This document shows positions 7,456 through 16,607 of a stretch of 64,000 nucleotides of DNA, piece by piece (within the stretch, counting starts at the first letter, position 1; the number at the start of each line of letters is the position of its first letter). The stretch comes from JAEXNA01 sp037968995. Lineage in GTDB: Bacteria; Vulcanimicrobiota; Xenobia; Xenobiales; JADMJV01. The position numbers were made by a program, and so were the translations under genes. The stretch covers positions 4,483 through 68,482 of the forward strand of contig JBBKWP010000282.1 in assembly GCA_037968995.1 (NCBI GenBank), given 5' to 3'. Below the pieces are notes generated by a model. The model ran no database searches, had not been told where the DNA came from, and saw only the letters and a list, made by a program, of their open reading frames with translations.

Positions 7456-8126
7456 AGCGTCCATACGTGATAAGTGGACTCACCCTGGCCGAAGTTCTGG
7501 TCGCTTCCTCAGCTTTTGCTTTTGTTATGATGATCGGTATCGGAACGGTCAGTGTCGTGAAACGGAGTGGGGACCAACTCAGAGGTCGAAGCGAACCACG
7601 CCAACAGTTGCGGGTCTTACTGGGCAACCTGCAACGAGAGTTGCGCGCGGCGACCTTCATCTATTCACCAAATGTAAGCCTCGATTTCGGCTCCACTTAT
7701 CAGCATGAATTCACCGGCGGTCCGCCCACGGATCCCTCTGACCCTCCAGTCCAGGAGGTTGTTTTCGCAAGATCCGAGAGCGCGGCCGTCGAACCAGAAT
7801 ACACCGTGGAGGCGCTCTTCCTTCAACAAGACCTGGGCCCGGACCGCGCCTATGACGGGGCCCACAAGATCGTGCTCACCCGCATCGCTCGCCAAGTGGG
7901 TGTCACGCCCGGCAGTCCGGCCGACATACAACTCACCAATCTTCCGACCAGCGACATCAACGTCCGTACGTTCGCCACCGCCACTCCGGCCGAAGGTCTT
8001 CGGATCCGCCAAACGCCCACCGGGGATGGATTGATGTTCGAATTCGTGATCGGCCATAAGACAGAGGGAGAGAGCATTCTTTACGAGACCTATCAGACTC
8101 ATCTGACCATGAGGAACAATCGATGA
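7452..8126 (+). CDS. prepilin-type (PulJ/GspJ-like) minor pseudopilin
   Basis: 224 residues, overlapping the previous stop by ATGA. The prepilin signal is short and basic (MKRPYVISG) followed by LTLAEVLVASSAFAFVMMIG, which carries the conserved Glu at +5 after the cleavage Gly. The next region (RQQLRVLLGNLQRELRAATF) matches the amphipathic helix and 'L-x-R-E-L-R' element common to PulJ/PilW-type minor pilins, followed by a beta-rich domain. It probably sits at the tip of a type IV pilus-like fibre together with its two neighbours. No secretin, ATPase or platform protein is in the window, so the assembly machine must be encoded elsewhere. Confidence 0.72.
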   Translation: MKRPYVISGLTLAEVLVASSAFAFVMMIGIGTVSVVKRSGDQLRGRSEPRQQLRVLLGNLQRELRAATFIYSPNVSLDFGSTYQHEFTGGPPTDPSDPPVQEVVFARSESAAVEPEYTVEALFLQQDLGPDRAYDGAHKIVLTRIARQVGVTPGSPADIQLTNLPTSDINVRTFATATPAEGLRIRQTPTGDGLMFEFVIGHKTEGESILYETYQTHLTMRNNR

Positions 8127-10054
8127 CACATACCAGAAAAGGGTTCATGTTGGCTGCCGCACTCATGCTCGTGCCTATCTGCTTGATTCTTACCTTCAGC
8201 TTAGTGCGACTCATCATCAGCGGGGTCGGCTTCGGGCTCCAGGCACAGCAGAAAACCAAGGCATTTTACCTGGCCGAAGCGGGCCTCAATGTTGGGTTTC
8301 ATGTCTTTGGCCTAGGCAACTTCACCACCGTCACCCACGAACCTGACGGCTCCAAGGTCGGCGCATCGGATGACCTCGCGGTGGTCTGGCCCGCAAATTT
8401 CGAACTGCAAAGAGACGGCGACGGATGGATCGGTTGGACCTACGATCCGACAGTCGACGAAATAGAGAAGTCGTTCACCCGTTCAGGACTCGAGGAAAGC
8501 TACCGTTTCCGAATCTGGTTTCCCGACGAAACCAAGCCCATGGAGTGGCGGGTTGACAGTGAGGCCGTCGTCGGAAATCGGATGGCCAGCCATCATCTGG
8601 CCGGAGTCCTCGAGGATCCTCAGCAATATCTGTTGTTCGACAACGGCGACCTGGCCGACCTCGCTCGCTCCTCCCATCAAGAACTCAAGGGACAGATACA
8701 CACCAACGGCGACCTCTATTTGGCTCCGTGGAGAACGACCGGTTTCTCCAAAGGGGGGTTTTACATTGTGCCCCCTTCTACAGATACCTCGGGAAACACC
8801 ATCACCGAACTCCAACTCACCGACGCCGACATCACCACCGGCGAAGACCTCATTCGGCGCCACGATTATTGGGGTCGATCCGAAGACGGCATTCAGGTCG
8901 GCGTCAACGGAAAGTCTTTAGGTACGACGTCGTCCAACTACTTCGACTCCTTGAGTCCACAATGGGACAGCGCAGGAATCGATGGAGCTCTGTCAGTTTT
9001 CGCTGGCAAAGTCAAAACGCGCGATGTGGGCGCGCGACAGAAAAGTCTTCCCCACTCTCTGACTTTCGAACCGGGTGGTTACTACGACCAACATGCAACC
9101 TTGAAGATTGGGGCCTCCTCGGCGCCTAGTAGTTGGCTAAAGACCGTCGATGTTTACAACGAGTCTGAAAAACAAAAAGTCCGCATCGCGGAGATCGATC
9201 TAAAGAAATTAAGCGCATCCGGGCAGTGGCCTGAGAATGGGCTGCTGTACTCTTCCACTCCCATTCGTCTAACCAACGGTGCCGATTTAGGAGACGCCCT
9301 CACCGTGGTCTGCAGTGAAACCGTGTACCTCCAAGGCGATTTTAATAAAAAATATCGCAGCTCGGCAGACCTTGCGAACGACACCCATCGCGAAAAACCC
9401 GCCGCAATTATGACCGCCGACAGAATCTATAGGATCACCGACGATATCGTCGATGACACCGAATCTAACTACAAGTTTCCTATAACCGACCCGGATCTGT
9501 TCATTCACGGTCTTCAGGAAGCCGGGACGAAATTTCGTCCCGCGACGGACCCCCCAAAGTTCCCAGGTGACCCCAACAATGTCATCGAGAGCAATGTCGT
9601 GCTGGTCGACAGCACGCCCACGGAAGACACCGCTGCCTTCGCGTTCGCCGACCAAGGTCACCCGTCCGCCTACCACCCGGGTCTCAAAGTTCGGCTCCAT
9701 ACCCCGCCCGGCGGAGAAACGGAATTCGTCTTTCCTTCGTCGGAAGACTTTCTGGAGAACGTGAGCGGCGTGCGTTTCGAGCATTCAGGCAGCGAGATTC
9801 ATCTGCGCAACGCGACCATGGTCAGCGGTATGTTCAACGAAGAGTACAATGGCCAAGTCCGACAAGGTTCCGGGCCGACACCGTACGTCTTGCGCTCCGT
9901 CTACATCCCCCCCAGCGAATTCTGGTTCAGCGGCCCGGCCGACGAGAAGCCGGGACTTTTTCGGAGCGCGAACGATATGGTCAGCGGGCTTTCGGGAACG
10001 CCTCTTCCCTTCGCTCTCAGGTCGGCGCGCCGTACCTTCTGGGCCGCCGAGTAG
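8123..10054 (+). CDS. large PilX-like pilus-assembly / pseudopilus protein
   Basis: 643 residues, overlapping the preceding gene by ATGA. An N-terminal hydrophobic helix (LAAALMLVPICLILTFSLVRL) is followed by AFYLAEAGLNVGF, the 'A-x-x-AEAG' element of the PilX N-terminal family. The long exported part contains segments such as LKGQIHTNGDLYLA and SEIHLRNATMVSGMF, a pattern that occurs in large PilX-like proteins of several deep-branching phyla and suggests a beta-solenoid. With the two pseudopilins upstream it forms a three-gene minor-pilin set. I infer surface or periplasmic location and a role in fibre initiation or adhesion. It is far larger than classical PilX (about 170-200 residues). A 32-base gap separates it from the coiled-coil gene. 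Confidence 0.65.
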   Translation: MTHTRKGFMLAAALMLVPICLILTFSLVRLIISGVGFGLQAQQKTKAFYLAEAGLNVGFHVFGLGNFTTVTHEPDGSKVGASDDLAVVWPANFELQRDGDGWIGWTYDPTVDEIEKSFTRSGLEESYRFRIWFPDETKPMEWRVDSEAVVGNRMASHHLAGVLEDPQQYLLFDNGDLADLARSSHQELKGQIHTNGDLYLAPWRTTGFSKGGFYIVPPSTDTSGNTITELQLTDADITTGEDLIRRHDYWGRSEDGIQVGVNGKSLGTTSSNYFDSLSPQWDSAGIDGALSVFAGKVKTRDVGARQKSLPHSLTFEPGGYYDQHATLKIGASSAPSSWLKTVDVYNESEKQKVRIAEIDLKKLSASGQWPENGLLYSSTPIRLTNGADLGDALTVVCSETVYLQGDFNKKYRSSADLANDTHREKPAAIMTADRIYRITDDIVDDTESNYKFPITDPDLFIHGLQEAGTKFRPATDPPKFPGDPNNVIESNVVLVDSTPTEDTAAFAFADQGHPSAYHPGLKVRLHTPPGGETEFVFPSSEDFLENVSGVRFEHSGSEIHLRNATMVSGMFNEEYNGQVRQGSGPTPYVLRSVYIPPSEFWFSGPADEKPGLFRSANDMVSGLSGTPLPFALRSARRTFWAAE

Positions 10055-10086
10055 GAGGCCGCTAAAGGCTCGGAGAAGTCCGAGTC

Positions 10087-11097
10087 ATGTCGAGTAAAAC
10101 GGGTAAAATCACGGCGGGAAAAGCCAAAGAACGAATTAGCTCTTTAGAAGAGAGTATTGCCGCTCGTCAACAACGTTTGGAACAACTTGAGGCACGTTTG
10201 CAGCGAACGGATGCGCCCCAAGAGCGCCTTGTGAGCGCCAAACAGCGACTTGAAAGACGGCTCGCACAAGAAAGAGACCAAGTAGAGAAACTCTACCACT
10301 TGCTGGAACGCAGTTCCCCCGTGAGCGAAGAGAGCGGAGAGTTTTTTGTCTCCGAAGAGATCGACGATCTCCATCGGTCTTTTGAAGAAGTCCGTCAAAA
10401 CTTCGCTCAAATTCAAGCTCGAATCGACAGCCAAGAGGTCCCTCGAGACCTTACGGGTCGTCTCACCTCTTTCGAAGAACGAGTCACACGTCGAGAGGAG
10501 GTGGCCTCGGAACTTTTCGGCCAGTTGCTGTCTCTACAAACAGCCCTCGACCAAGAACGGCAAGCGATTCGACGGCTGACCCGGAGAATTCGAGAGCAGG
10601 ACCAAAGCCTCGACGCTCTTCGCGAAGCGGTGGAGGATTCGGTGGTGGCCACCGTGGACTTAGCAGAGCGCATTGAAGAGCTTGAAGAAGTGGTTTCGGA
10701 TAGCAAAGAAATTTCCGAACCTCCCGCCGCCATTGTCTCTGAGGAGAAGCCATGGCTTTCCGAGCTAGAAATTCTGCACGAACAAGTCGACGATGCCCGA
10801 CGAGACCTCCGCATTTTAAAGGAGCAGATGGTGTTGTTGGCCCAACAGCCGCCTGGGGATGAGTCGGTCGCCTCCTCTCCGTCGGATATCGACGCCATCC
10901 TCTCGCGCATGGAGGCTTTCGACCGACGTCTCACCGAGGTAGCCGATTCAACACCTAAGACCGTGGAAGGGCCCGAAGATTCCCGTGCTTTGTGTTCACC
11001 CGCGAAGTTCGGCACGAACGGAACCTCGTCCCGTCATAAGGTCGCCCTGTGTTCGTCAGGCGCGCCTGGAACGACTCGCCCGCGTCATCAACCATGA
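10087..11097 (+). CDS. coiled-coil protein of unknown function
   Basis: 336 residues, almost wholly charged heptad-rich helix between residues 10 and 215 and again at 225-250 and 270-290, with Glu/Arg/Gln-rich repeats. There is no signal peptide, membrane helix or catalytic motif. The last 45 residues (Ser/Thr/Gly/Pro-rich) look disordered. Although they resemble out-of-frame translation, the stop falls exactly in an ATGA overlap with the next gene, which supports an intact frame. Start is ATG at 10087. It sits between the pilin-like genes and a nucleotide-sugar enzyme. A structural or scaffold role is possible, but no function can be assigned. Confidence 0.6.
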   Translation: MSSKTGKITAGKAKERISSLEESIAARQQRLEQLEARLQRTDAPQERLVSAKQRLERRLAQERDQVEKLYHLLERSSPVSEESGEFFVSEEIDDLHRSFEEVRQNFAQIQARIDSQEVPRDLTGRLTSFEERVTRREEVASELFGQLLSLQTALDQERQAIRRLTRRIREQDQSLDALREAVEDSVVATVDLAERIEELEEVVSDSKEISEPPAAIVSEEKPWLSELEILHEQVDDARRDLRILKEQMVLLAQQPPGDESVASSPSDIDAILSRMEAFDRRLTEVADSTPKTVEGPEDSRALCSPAKFGTNGTSSRHKVALCSSGAPGTTRPRHQP

Positions 11098-14000
11098 CGG
11101 AGGTCGGCTCACGAATACTAAAAGCCGTCGTGATGGGCGGCGGCCAAGGTACGCGCCTGCGCCCCTTGACCTGCCATTTACCAAAACCCATGGTTCCGGT
11201 CTGCAATAGGCCGGTGATGGAATACTGCCTGGAACTCCTTCAACGGCACGCGACGACACACGTCTACGTGACCCTCCATTATTTGGCCGACGAAGTGATA
11301 GCTCACTTCGGTAATGGCAGCGATTTCGGCCTCCGCATGCATTACAGTGTCGAACAAGAGCCGATGGGAACCGCCGGTAGCGTGCACCTCCTGAAAGATT
11401 CGTTAGACTCCACTTTCTTCGTCGTCTCCGGTGATGCCTTGACCGACTTCGACCTCCAGGCGGCCCTGCAGTTCCACCGAAAAAGCAAAGCCAAGGCAAC
11501 CCTCGTCCTGACTCGGGTTCACAACCCGTTGGAATTTGGCGTCGTGGTAGTCGACGAAGAACATCGGATCATCCGATTCCTGGAAAAGCCGACTTGGGGT
11601 GAAGTGTTCTCTGACACCGTGAACACAGGGATATATATTCTCGAGCCCGATGTTCTCGACCTGATCCCCGCTGGGCAGGCCTTCGATTTCTCGAAAGACC
11701 TGTTTCCCCTTATGCTCGAACAAAAAATGCCCCTCTTTGGCTATGTCGCCGAAGGCTACTGGTGCGATATCGGGACCTTGGAACAGTATCAGGACGCCAA
11801 CCGCGATCTGCTGACCGGCAAGGTGGATCTCACTTTACCTGGCAAGGAGCTTCGGCGCGGAATCCACGTCGGCAAAGGCACCCGAATTCATCCAGGCGCT
11901 CAACTCGAACCGCCTCTTGTGATCGGTAAAAACTGTCGAATCCGAGAAGGCGCCCGCCTTCTTGAGGGCACCGTCGTAGGTGACAACTGCATCATAGAAG
12001 AAGGAGCCAGCCTTCATCGTGACGTGGTCTGGGAAGACACGTTCATCGGGCGAAAAGTTCGGTCAGAGGCGGCCATCATCGGTCGCAAGGTCACCCTCAA
12101 ATCGCACACCGTGGTCGGTGAGGGAGCCGTACTGGCCGATGAGGTGACTGTCGGCGAAGGTGCCAATGTGTTTCCCCGAGTCAAGATCTGGCCTAAAAAG
12201 AAGGTTGAGCCCGGAGCGCACGTCTCCCTTTCACTCATTTGGGGTCAGCGATGGCCTAGTTCGATGTTCGGCCGAGAGGGCATCGTAGGCCTCGGGAATA
12301 TTGAACTCACCTCAGAGTTCGCCCTCAAGTTGGGCTCAGCTTACGGTTCGCTTTTGAGCAAAGGAAGTACCATCATCTTGGCCCGCGACAGTCACCCCGC
12401 GTCGCGAATGATCAATCGCTCGCTGATTTGTGGTCTCATTTCGGTGGGAATCAACGTTCAGGACCTTCGCATCACTCCAACTCCGGTCACTCGTTTCGTG
12501 TTACGCAACACTGCTGCGCTCGGGGGAATCCATTGCCGACTCGCCAAAGACGATGTTCGTAACCTACAGATTCAGTTCTTCGACGAGCGCGGAGTCAACG
12601 TCGGAAAGTCGGTGGAAAGAAAAATCGAAAACTCATTTTTTCGAGAAGAGTTCAGAAGGACCCTCATGGATGAGGTGGGTCACATTGACTTCCCCGGTCG
12701 TACCACCGAGCAGTACTCCGAAGAGTTCGCTTCAAAGTTGGACCTTGAGCTCTTAAAAGAAGCTGGCTTCAAGGTCGTCGTCGACTACGGCTCGGGTGGC
12801 TCATCTACCGTTTTACCTCAGATTCTCGGACGACTCGGCTGCGAAAGCGTAAGCATCAATGCCCATCTCGATCCTATCCGAGCCCGCGAATTGCCTTTCG
12901 ATTCCCCGTTGAGGCTCAATCAACTTTCCGACATAGTCACCACTTTGCGCGCCGACCTGGGCGTTTTACTGGACCCGGTTGGTGAGCGGATGGCCCTTAT
13001 CGACGACAAAGGCGAACAGATCGACGGTTCGACCCTGCTCATCCTTATGACCATTCTCGTAGGACAAACCGAAAACGGAGTCTTGGTCGCCGCTCCTGTG
13101 TCGGCTCCTTCCGTGCTCGAGAGCATCCTACTGCCCAAAGAAGGCCGGGTTGTTCGCACTGGAGTCGATTTGCGGTCACTGATGCATCGAAGCCAGTTGG
13201 GCCGCGATCGCATCCGACTCGCGGGAACCTCCGAAGGTGAACTTTTCTTTCCCGACTTTTCTTCAGGTTTCGATGCGATGTTCTCCTTCGTGAAGCTTTT
13301 GGAGTTGATGTCTCGTCATAAGGTCGCCCTATCCGAGGTCAGAGCCTTAGTACCTAAGATTCACCAAGCAAAGAAAGAGCTACCGTGCTCTAGTCTCGAA
13401 AAAGGACGACTCATGCGCCGTCTGCTCGAGGAAATGAAAGATCGAGACTTGGAGATGACGGACGGGCTCAAGATTCTCTCGCCCGGAGGCTGGGTTTTGG
13501 TAGTACCCGCGCCATCACGGCCATCGTTACTGCTGTGGTCAGAAGGGCAAACCGTCGAGCAGGCTCAGAACCTCATCAGTGAGATCTCCGACGTACTGAC
13601 GAAGTTGATGGAAGCACCGGTCACCCCAGAGGAGACGACCTCCGTAACCCCGTCCTTATCGCATCAAAATCCCACCCTCCCCGAAGAGAAATCTTTCCAT
13701 TTTTGGAACACTCAACGCTATTTGGGAGTACGTGCCAGGACATTTTCTGAGTTCCTCGACACCCTTCACTACATCGAGACTTCCTCGCTAACTTACCATT
13801 TTAAGCGAGGGGATTTTTCCAACTGGGTAGAACACGAACTGCGCGATCGATGGCTGGCAGACCAGATCCGAATGCTGGAAGCCGACCCTGATCGTCTAGA
13901 ATCTCTTCGCTCGAGCCTGGTTCAACTGCTCAGTCAGTCAGTCCATCATCGACCACCCGAAGAGACTAGTGGGAACTTAACAGAAAGTGAGGCGACATAG
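11094..14000 (+). CDS. mannose-1-phosphate guanylyltransferase / phosphomannomutase-like fusion with C-terminal DUF5752-like domain
   Basis: 968 residues in three modules. Residues 10-240 are a nucleotidyltransferase with GGGQGTRLRPLTCHLPKPMV, the family activation motif. About 255-385 is a left-handed beta-helix of hexapeptide repeats. About 385-830 is a phosphohexomutase-like region whose serine loop reads ILARDSHPASRMINRSL. As in other GMPP-PMM fusions (for example cyanobacterial ones), the classical TASHNP loop is replaced by a GGIHCRL segment. The last 100 residues (YLGVRARTFSEFLDTL...YHFKRGDFSNWV) resemble DUF5752, normally a separate protein near sugar enzymes. Predicted role: GDP-mannose or related nucleotide-sugar supply. 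ATG at 11094 overlaps the upstream stop; earlier codons in this frame are not conserved-looking. Confidence 0.82.
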   Translation: MTEVGSRILKAVVMGGGQGTRLRPLTCHLPKPMVPVCNRPVMEYCLELLQRHATTHVYVTLHYLADEVIAHFGNGSDFGLRMHYSVEQEPMGTAGSVHLLKDSLDSTFFVVSGDALTDFDLQAALQFHRKSKAKATLVLTRVHNPLEFGVVVVDEEHRIIRFLEKPTWGEVFSDTVNTGIYILEPDVLDLIPAGQAFDFSKDLFPLMLEQKMPLFGYVAEGYWCDIGTLEQYQDANRDLLTGKVDLTLPGKELRRGIHVGKGTRIHPGAQLEPPLVIGKNCRIREGARLLEGTVVGDNCIIEEGASLHRDVVWEDTFIGRKVRSEAAIIGRKVTLKSHTVVGEGAVLADEVTVGEGANVFPRVKIWPKKKVEPGAHVSLSLIWGQRWPSSMFGREGIVGLGNIELTSEFALKLGSAYGSLLSKGSTIILARDSHPASRMINRSLICGLISVGINVQDLRITPTPVTRFVLRNTAALGGIHCRLAKDDVRNLQIQFFDERGVNVGKSVERKIENSFFREEFRRTLMDEVGHIDFPGRTTEQYSEEFASKLDLELLKEAGFKVVVDYGSGGSSTVLPQILGRLGCESVSINAHLDPIRARELPFDSPLRLNQLSDIVTTLRADLGVLLDPVGERMALIDDKGEQIDGSTLLILMTILVGQTENGVLVAAPVSAPSVLESILLPKEGRVVRTGVDLRSLMHRSQLGRDRIRLAGTSEGELFFPDFSSGFDAMFSFVKLLELMSRHKVALSEVRALVPKIHQAKKELPCSSLEKGRLMRRLLEEMKDRDLEMTDGLKILSPGGWVLVVPAPSRPSLLLWSEGQTVEQAQNLISEISDVLTKLMEAPVTPEETTSVTPSLSHQNPTLPEEKSFHFWNTQRYLGVRARTFSEFLDTLHYIETSSLTYHFKRGDFSNWVEHELRDRWLADQIRMLEADPDRLESLRSSLVQLLSQSVHHRPPEETSGNLTESEAT

Positions 14001-14001
14001 C

Positions 14002-14469
14002 GTGACGGACGAAAAAGGCAGGGACTCAAGTTTTTTTGTCAAGGCCGGGGTCCTGGTGCTGATCGGCCTCGGATGCTTCGTGCTTGGAAGCTTTGTAGGT
14101 CCAGCCTGGGGCTTGTCAGGTGAGAAGCTCCCTTACAATCAATTCGAAAATGATGTCAAGTCAAAGGCTTACACCACAGCCTCGATCGACGGCAACATCA
14201 TTGTTCTGACGACCAGCGATGGGAAAAGTCTTAGGACCGAAGCCCCCGAAGTCGGACGAGCAGTCGGGCTCCTTATTAAGTTTGAAGTTCCCGTGACGGC
14301 CTACCGACCGGTCCCCGCAAGCGGTCTCACTTGGCCAGTCCTTTTGGCACTGCTGGTGCCCTATGGAGTCTTGGCATTCTATGCTTTCGCGCTCGCCGGC
14401 GCGGCGTCTGTCGCCGGAACTCCGCTTCCGGAAGCCGAAGAGGTTTCTGAAGAGCCGGACGAGATCTGA
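14002..14469 (+). CDS. FtsH N-terminal (membrane/periplasmic) module without AAA+ protease
   Basis: About 155 residues from GTG at 14002, which follows GTGAGG at good spacing; an upstream GTG at 13987 would add five residues. Layout: cytoplasmic stub, transmembrane helix 1 (VKAGVLVLIGLGCFVLGSFV), an exported domain (YNQFENDVKSKAYTTASIDG then TSDGKSLRTEAPE), transmembrane helix 2 (WPVLLALLVPYGVLAFYAFAL) and an acidic tail. This mirrors the start of FtsH: TM1, FtsH_ext domain with 'Y-x-x-F...V' and 'I-x-G-x-x-I', then TM2. The AAA+ ATPase and zinc protease are absent, and no frame downstream supplies them. It could be an accessory subunit of an FtsH hexamer. Family resemblance is from motif reading only. 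Confidence 0.6.
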   Translation: MTDEKGRDSSFFVKAGVLVLIGLGCFVLGSFVGPAWGLSGEKLPYNQFENDVKSKAYTTASIDGNIIVLTTSDGKSLRTEAPEVGRAVGLLIKFEVPVTAYRPVPASGLTWPVLLALLVPYGVLAFYAFALAGAASVAGTPLPEAEEVSEEPDEI

Positions 14470-14523
14470 TAGAGGCGCCAAACCCGAGCGCTTAGAGCAC
14501 CGTGAGTGTTTTCCAGCCAACCT

Positions 14524-16551
14524 ATGAGCGATTCACAAGCCGATCTCGTCCAACGCCTTCTTAAACTGCGCGAAGCCGTCGCTTATCACAACCAGCGCTA
14601 TCACCAACTCGACGACCCCGAGATTTCAGACTTTGAGTTTGACTCGTTGGTACGAACACTTCGGGACTTGGAGGTTTCGCTTCTGGACCTCGAGCCGGAA
14701 AAGACGACCGCTCTAGCGGTTGGCGCAGCCCCTTCAAAGCGATTCCATCACGTCGAACATTCGCAACCGATGATGTCGCTGGAGAACGCGACGTCACGGA
14801 CCGATCTTGAGCACTGGGTCCAACGAATGAATCGTTATGTCGATTCGGATCTTGAGACCGTCTGCGAACTCAAAATGGATGGGCTGGCCGTCTCGCTTCT
14901 TTATGAACAAGGCCAACTCGTAAGGGCGGCGACCCGAGGGGATGGACGCGTCGGCGAAGACGTCACTGCCAATGCCTTGACCGTTTCGAACATCCCAACC
15001 CGACTTAAGGCCGACCAGATTCCGGCGCGCCTGGAACTGCGAGGGGAAATCTACATGCCCCTGACTTCATTCGAGGGTCTCAATCGACAACAGGCTCAAA
15101 ATGGGGAGCGCTTGTTCGCAAACCCTCGCAACGCGGCCGCCGGCTCATTGCGCCAGAAAGACTCTTCCGTGACCGCCTCGCGTCATCTGGCTTTTGTGGC
15201 CTATCAACTGACCGCCACTGAACCCGAGGCGAACATCGCCACCCATTGGGACGCGATGAGGTATTTGGCAGATCTTGGCCTTCCGATCAACGAGCACTCT
15301 AGCCTAGTCAAGGGGCTCGATAGGGTCTATGAGTACTGCTTAAAATGGCAGACGAACCGCCATCTCAACAACTTTGAGATCGATGGGGTGGTGGTGAAGC
15401 TCAATCGTCTGGACCACCAGACCGACCTCGGGTCGACCTCCAAAGCTCCTCGTTGGGCCATCGCCTACAAGTTTCCCCCAGAAACCCAGACCACTCTCCT
15501 GCAAGACATTATGGTTTCCATCGGTCGCTCAGGTAAAGCCACGCCCTTTGCTCTTCTTGACCCCGTTTCAGTCAGTGGGTCAATCCTAAGGATGGCGACC
15601 CTTCATAATCAAGACCAAGTCACCCAAAAAGACGTACGACCAGGCGACACGGTGATCGTTCGTAAGGCCGGCGATGTGATCCCGGAAGTCGTCGGTCCCG
15701 TCTTGTCCTTACGGCCCAAGGACTGTCCTCCTTGGAGCTTTCCCAACAAATGCCCGGAGTGCGGCGCCCCCCTGATAAGACAACCCGACCAGAGCGACAC
15801 GTTTTGCTTGAATTCCGCCTGTCCAAAGCAACAGGTGCAGCGAATCGCTCATTTTGTCTCTCGCGATGCGATGAATATAGAGCAACTAGGAGAGCGCACC
15901 ATTCAAACCTTGCTGAGCAAAGGTCTGATCCGTGATTCGGCGGACCTTTACTCCATCGATTACGATCGCTTGTTGGCCTTGCGTGGTTTTCAGCGGGCCT
16001 CGGCGGCTAAATTGGCCGGGGCCATCGAGGACTCCAAAAAGCGTCCCCTATCGAACCTCCTGCTCGCTCTAGGTATCGCCCATCTCGGTAAGGCAGGGTC
16101 GCAACTTTTGGCGCGTACGATGGGCGATATCGACCGCATCGTCAAAGCGTCGACTGACGTCATTGCCGCCGTGGACGGCATCGGACCGATCATCGCACAG
16201 AGCGTTCACGATTTTTTCGCGGACCCCCACAACCGTGACCTCATCGAGCGTCTACGAAACGCTGGGGTCAACCTCAGCGCCCCCGATCTCCCTTCTTCGC
16301 CTCAAACTCTCGTCGGAAAGTCCCTGGTGGTCACGGGAACACTGCAAGGATTCACTCGGGAAGCCGCTGTGGAAGCCATCACAGAGTGCGGAGGAAAGTC
16401 TCCCGGCAGCGTTTCCAGACAGACGACGGCCCTGGTATTGGGAGAGGCTCCCGGCACCGCTAAAATCAAGAAGGCACAAACTTTGGGCATTCCGGTCATC
16501 GATGAAGCCGCGTTCGTGACGCTCTTGGAAACCGGTCAACTCGAGGAATAA
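14524..16551 (+). CDS. ligA: NAD+-dependent DNA ligase LigA, copy 1
   Basis: 675 residues, standard LigA length. Domain Ia/adenylation: N-terminal YHNQRYHQLDDPEISDFEFD, then catalytic lysine in CELKMDGLAVSL near residue 119, TRGDGRVGEDVTAN and the NPRNAAAGSLRQ motif. The OB fold follows, then a four-cysteine zinc finger (CPECGAPL...FCLNSACP, about residues 405-430), helix-hairpin-helix repeats and a C-terminal BRCT domain (LVGKSLVVTGTLQGFTREAA). It seals nicks with NAD+ in replication and repair. ATG at 14524 is preferred because homologues start close to it; GTG at 14506 is possible. This is the last gene before a terminator. A second, divergent ligA lies on the opposite strand at 44034-46370. 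Confidence 0.95.
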   Translation: MSDSQADLVQRLLKLREAVAYHNQRYHQLDDPEISDFEFDSLVRTLRDLEVSLLDLEPEKTTALAVGAAPSKRFHHVEHSQPMMSLENATSRTDLEHWVQRMNRYVDSDLETVCELKMDGLAVSLLYEQGQLVRAATRGDGRVGEDVTANALTVSNIPTRLKADQIPARLELRGEIYMPLTSFEGLNRQQAQNGERLFANPRNAAAGSLRQKDSSVTASRHLAFVAYQLTATEPEANIATHWDAMRYLADLGLPINEHSSLVKGLDRVYEYCLKWQTNRHLNNFEIDGVVVKLNRLDHQTDLGSTSKAPRWAIAYKFPPETQTTLLQDIMVSIGRSGKATPFALLDPVSVSGSILRMATLHNQDQVTQKDVRPGDTVIVRKAGDVIPEVVGPVLSLRPKDCPPWSFPNKCPECGAPLIRQPDQSDTFCLNSACPKQQVQRIAHFVSRDAMNIEQLGERTIQTLLSKGLIRDSADLYSIDYDRLLALRGFQRASAAKLAGAIEDSKKRPLSNLLLALGIAHLGKAGSQLLARTMGDIDRIVKASTDVIAAVDGIGPIIAQSVHDFFADPHNRDLIERLRNAGVNLSAPDLPSSPQTLVGKSLVVTGTLQGFTREAAVEAITECGGKSPGSVSRQTTALVLGEAPGTAKIKKAQTLGIPVIDEAAFVTLLETGQLEE

Positions 16552-16588
16552 AAAAAAGCCGTCTGTCCAGAGACAAACGACTTTTTTC
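16551..16588. terminator. bidirectional intrinsic terminator
   Basis: A hairpin with arms GTCTGTC (16561-16567) and GACAAAC (16572-16578), one mismatch, extends outward through G-C pairs to an A7 run on the left and a T6 run on the right. Each strand therefore ends in a stem plus U-run. It lies between ligA (+) and the gene on the minus strand that ends at 16608, so it can stop both. Confidence 0.8.
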
Positions 16589-16607
16589 CGTGAGAAATCC
16601 TGAGAGT

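Noticed and set aside
10960..11097. Frameshift at the end of the coiled-coil gene, since the last 45 residues look unlike the rest
   Set aside because: The stop falls precisely in an ATGA overlap with the next gene, matching the habit of neighbouring genes, so the frame is probably correct.
13987..14469. A full-length FtsH split by frameshift
   Set aside because: After the second membrane helix no frame on the plus strand encodes an AAA+ Walker motif or HExxH site before ligA.
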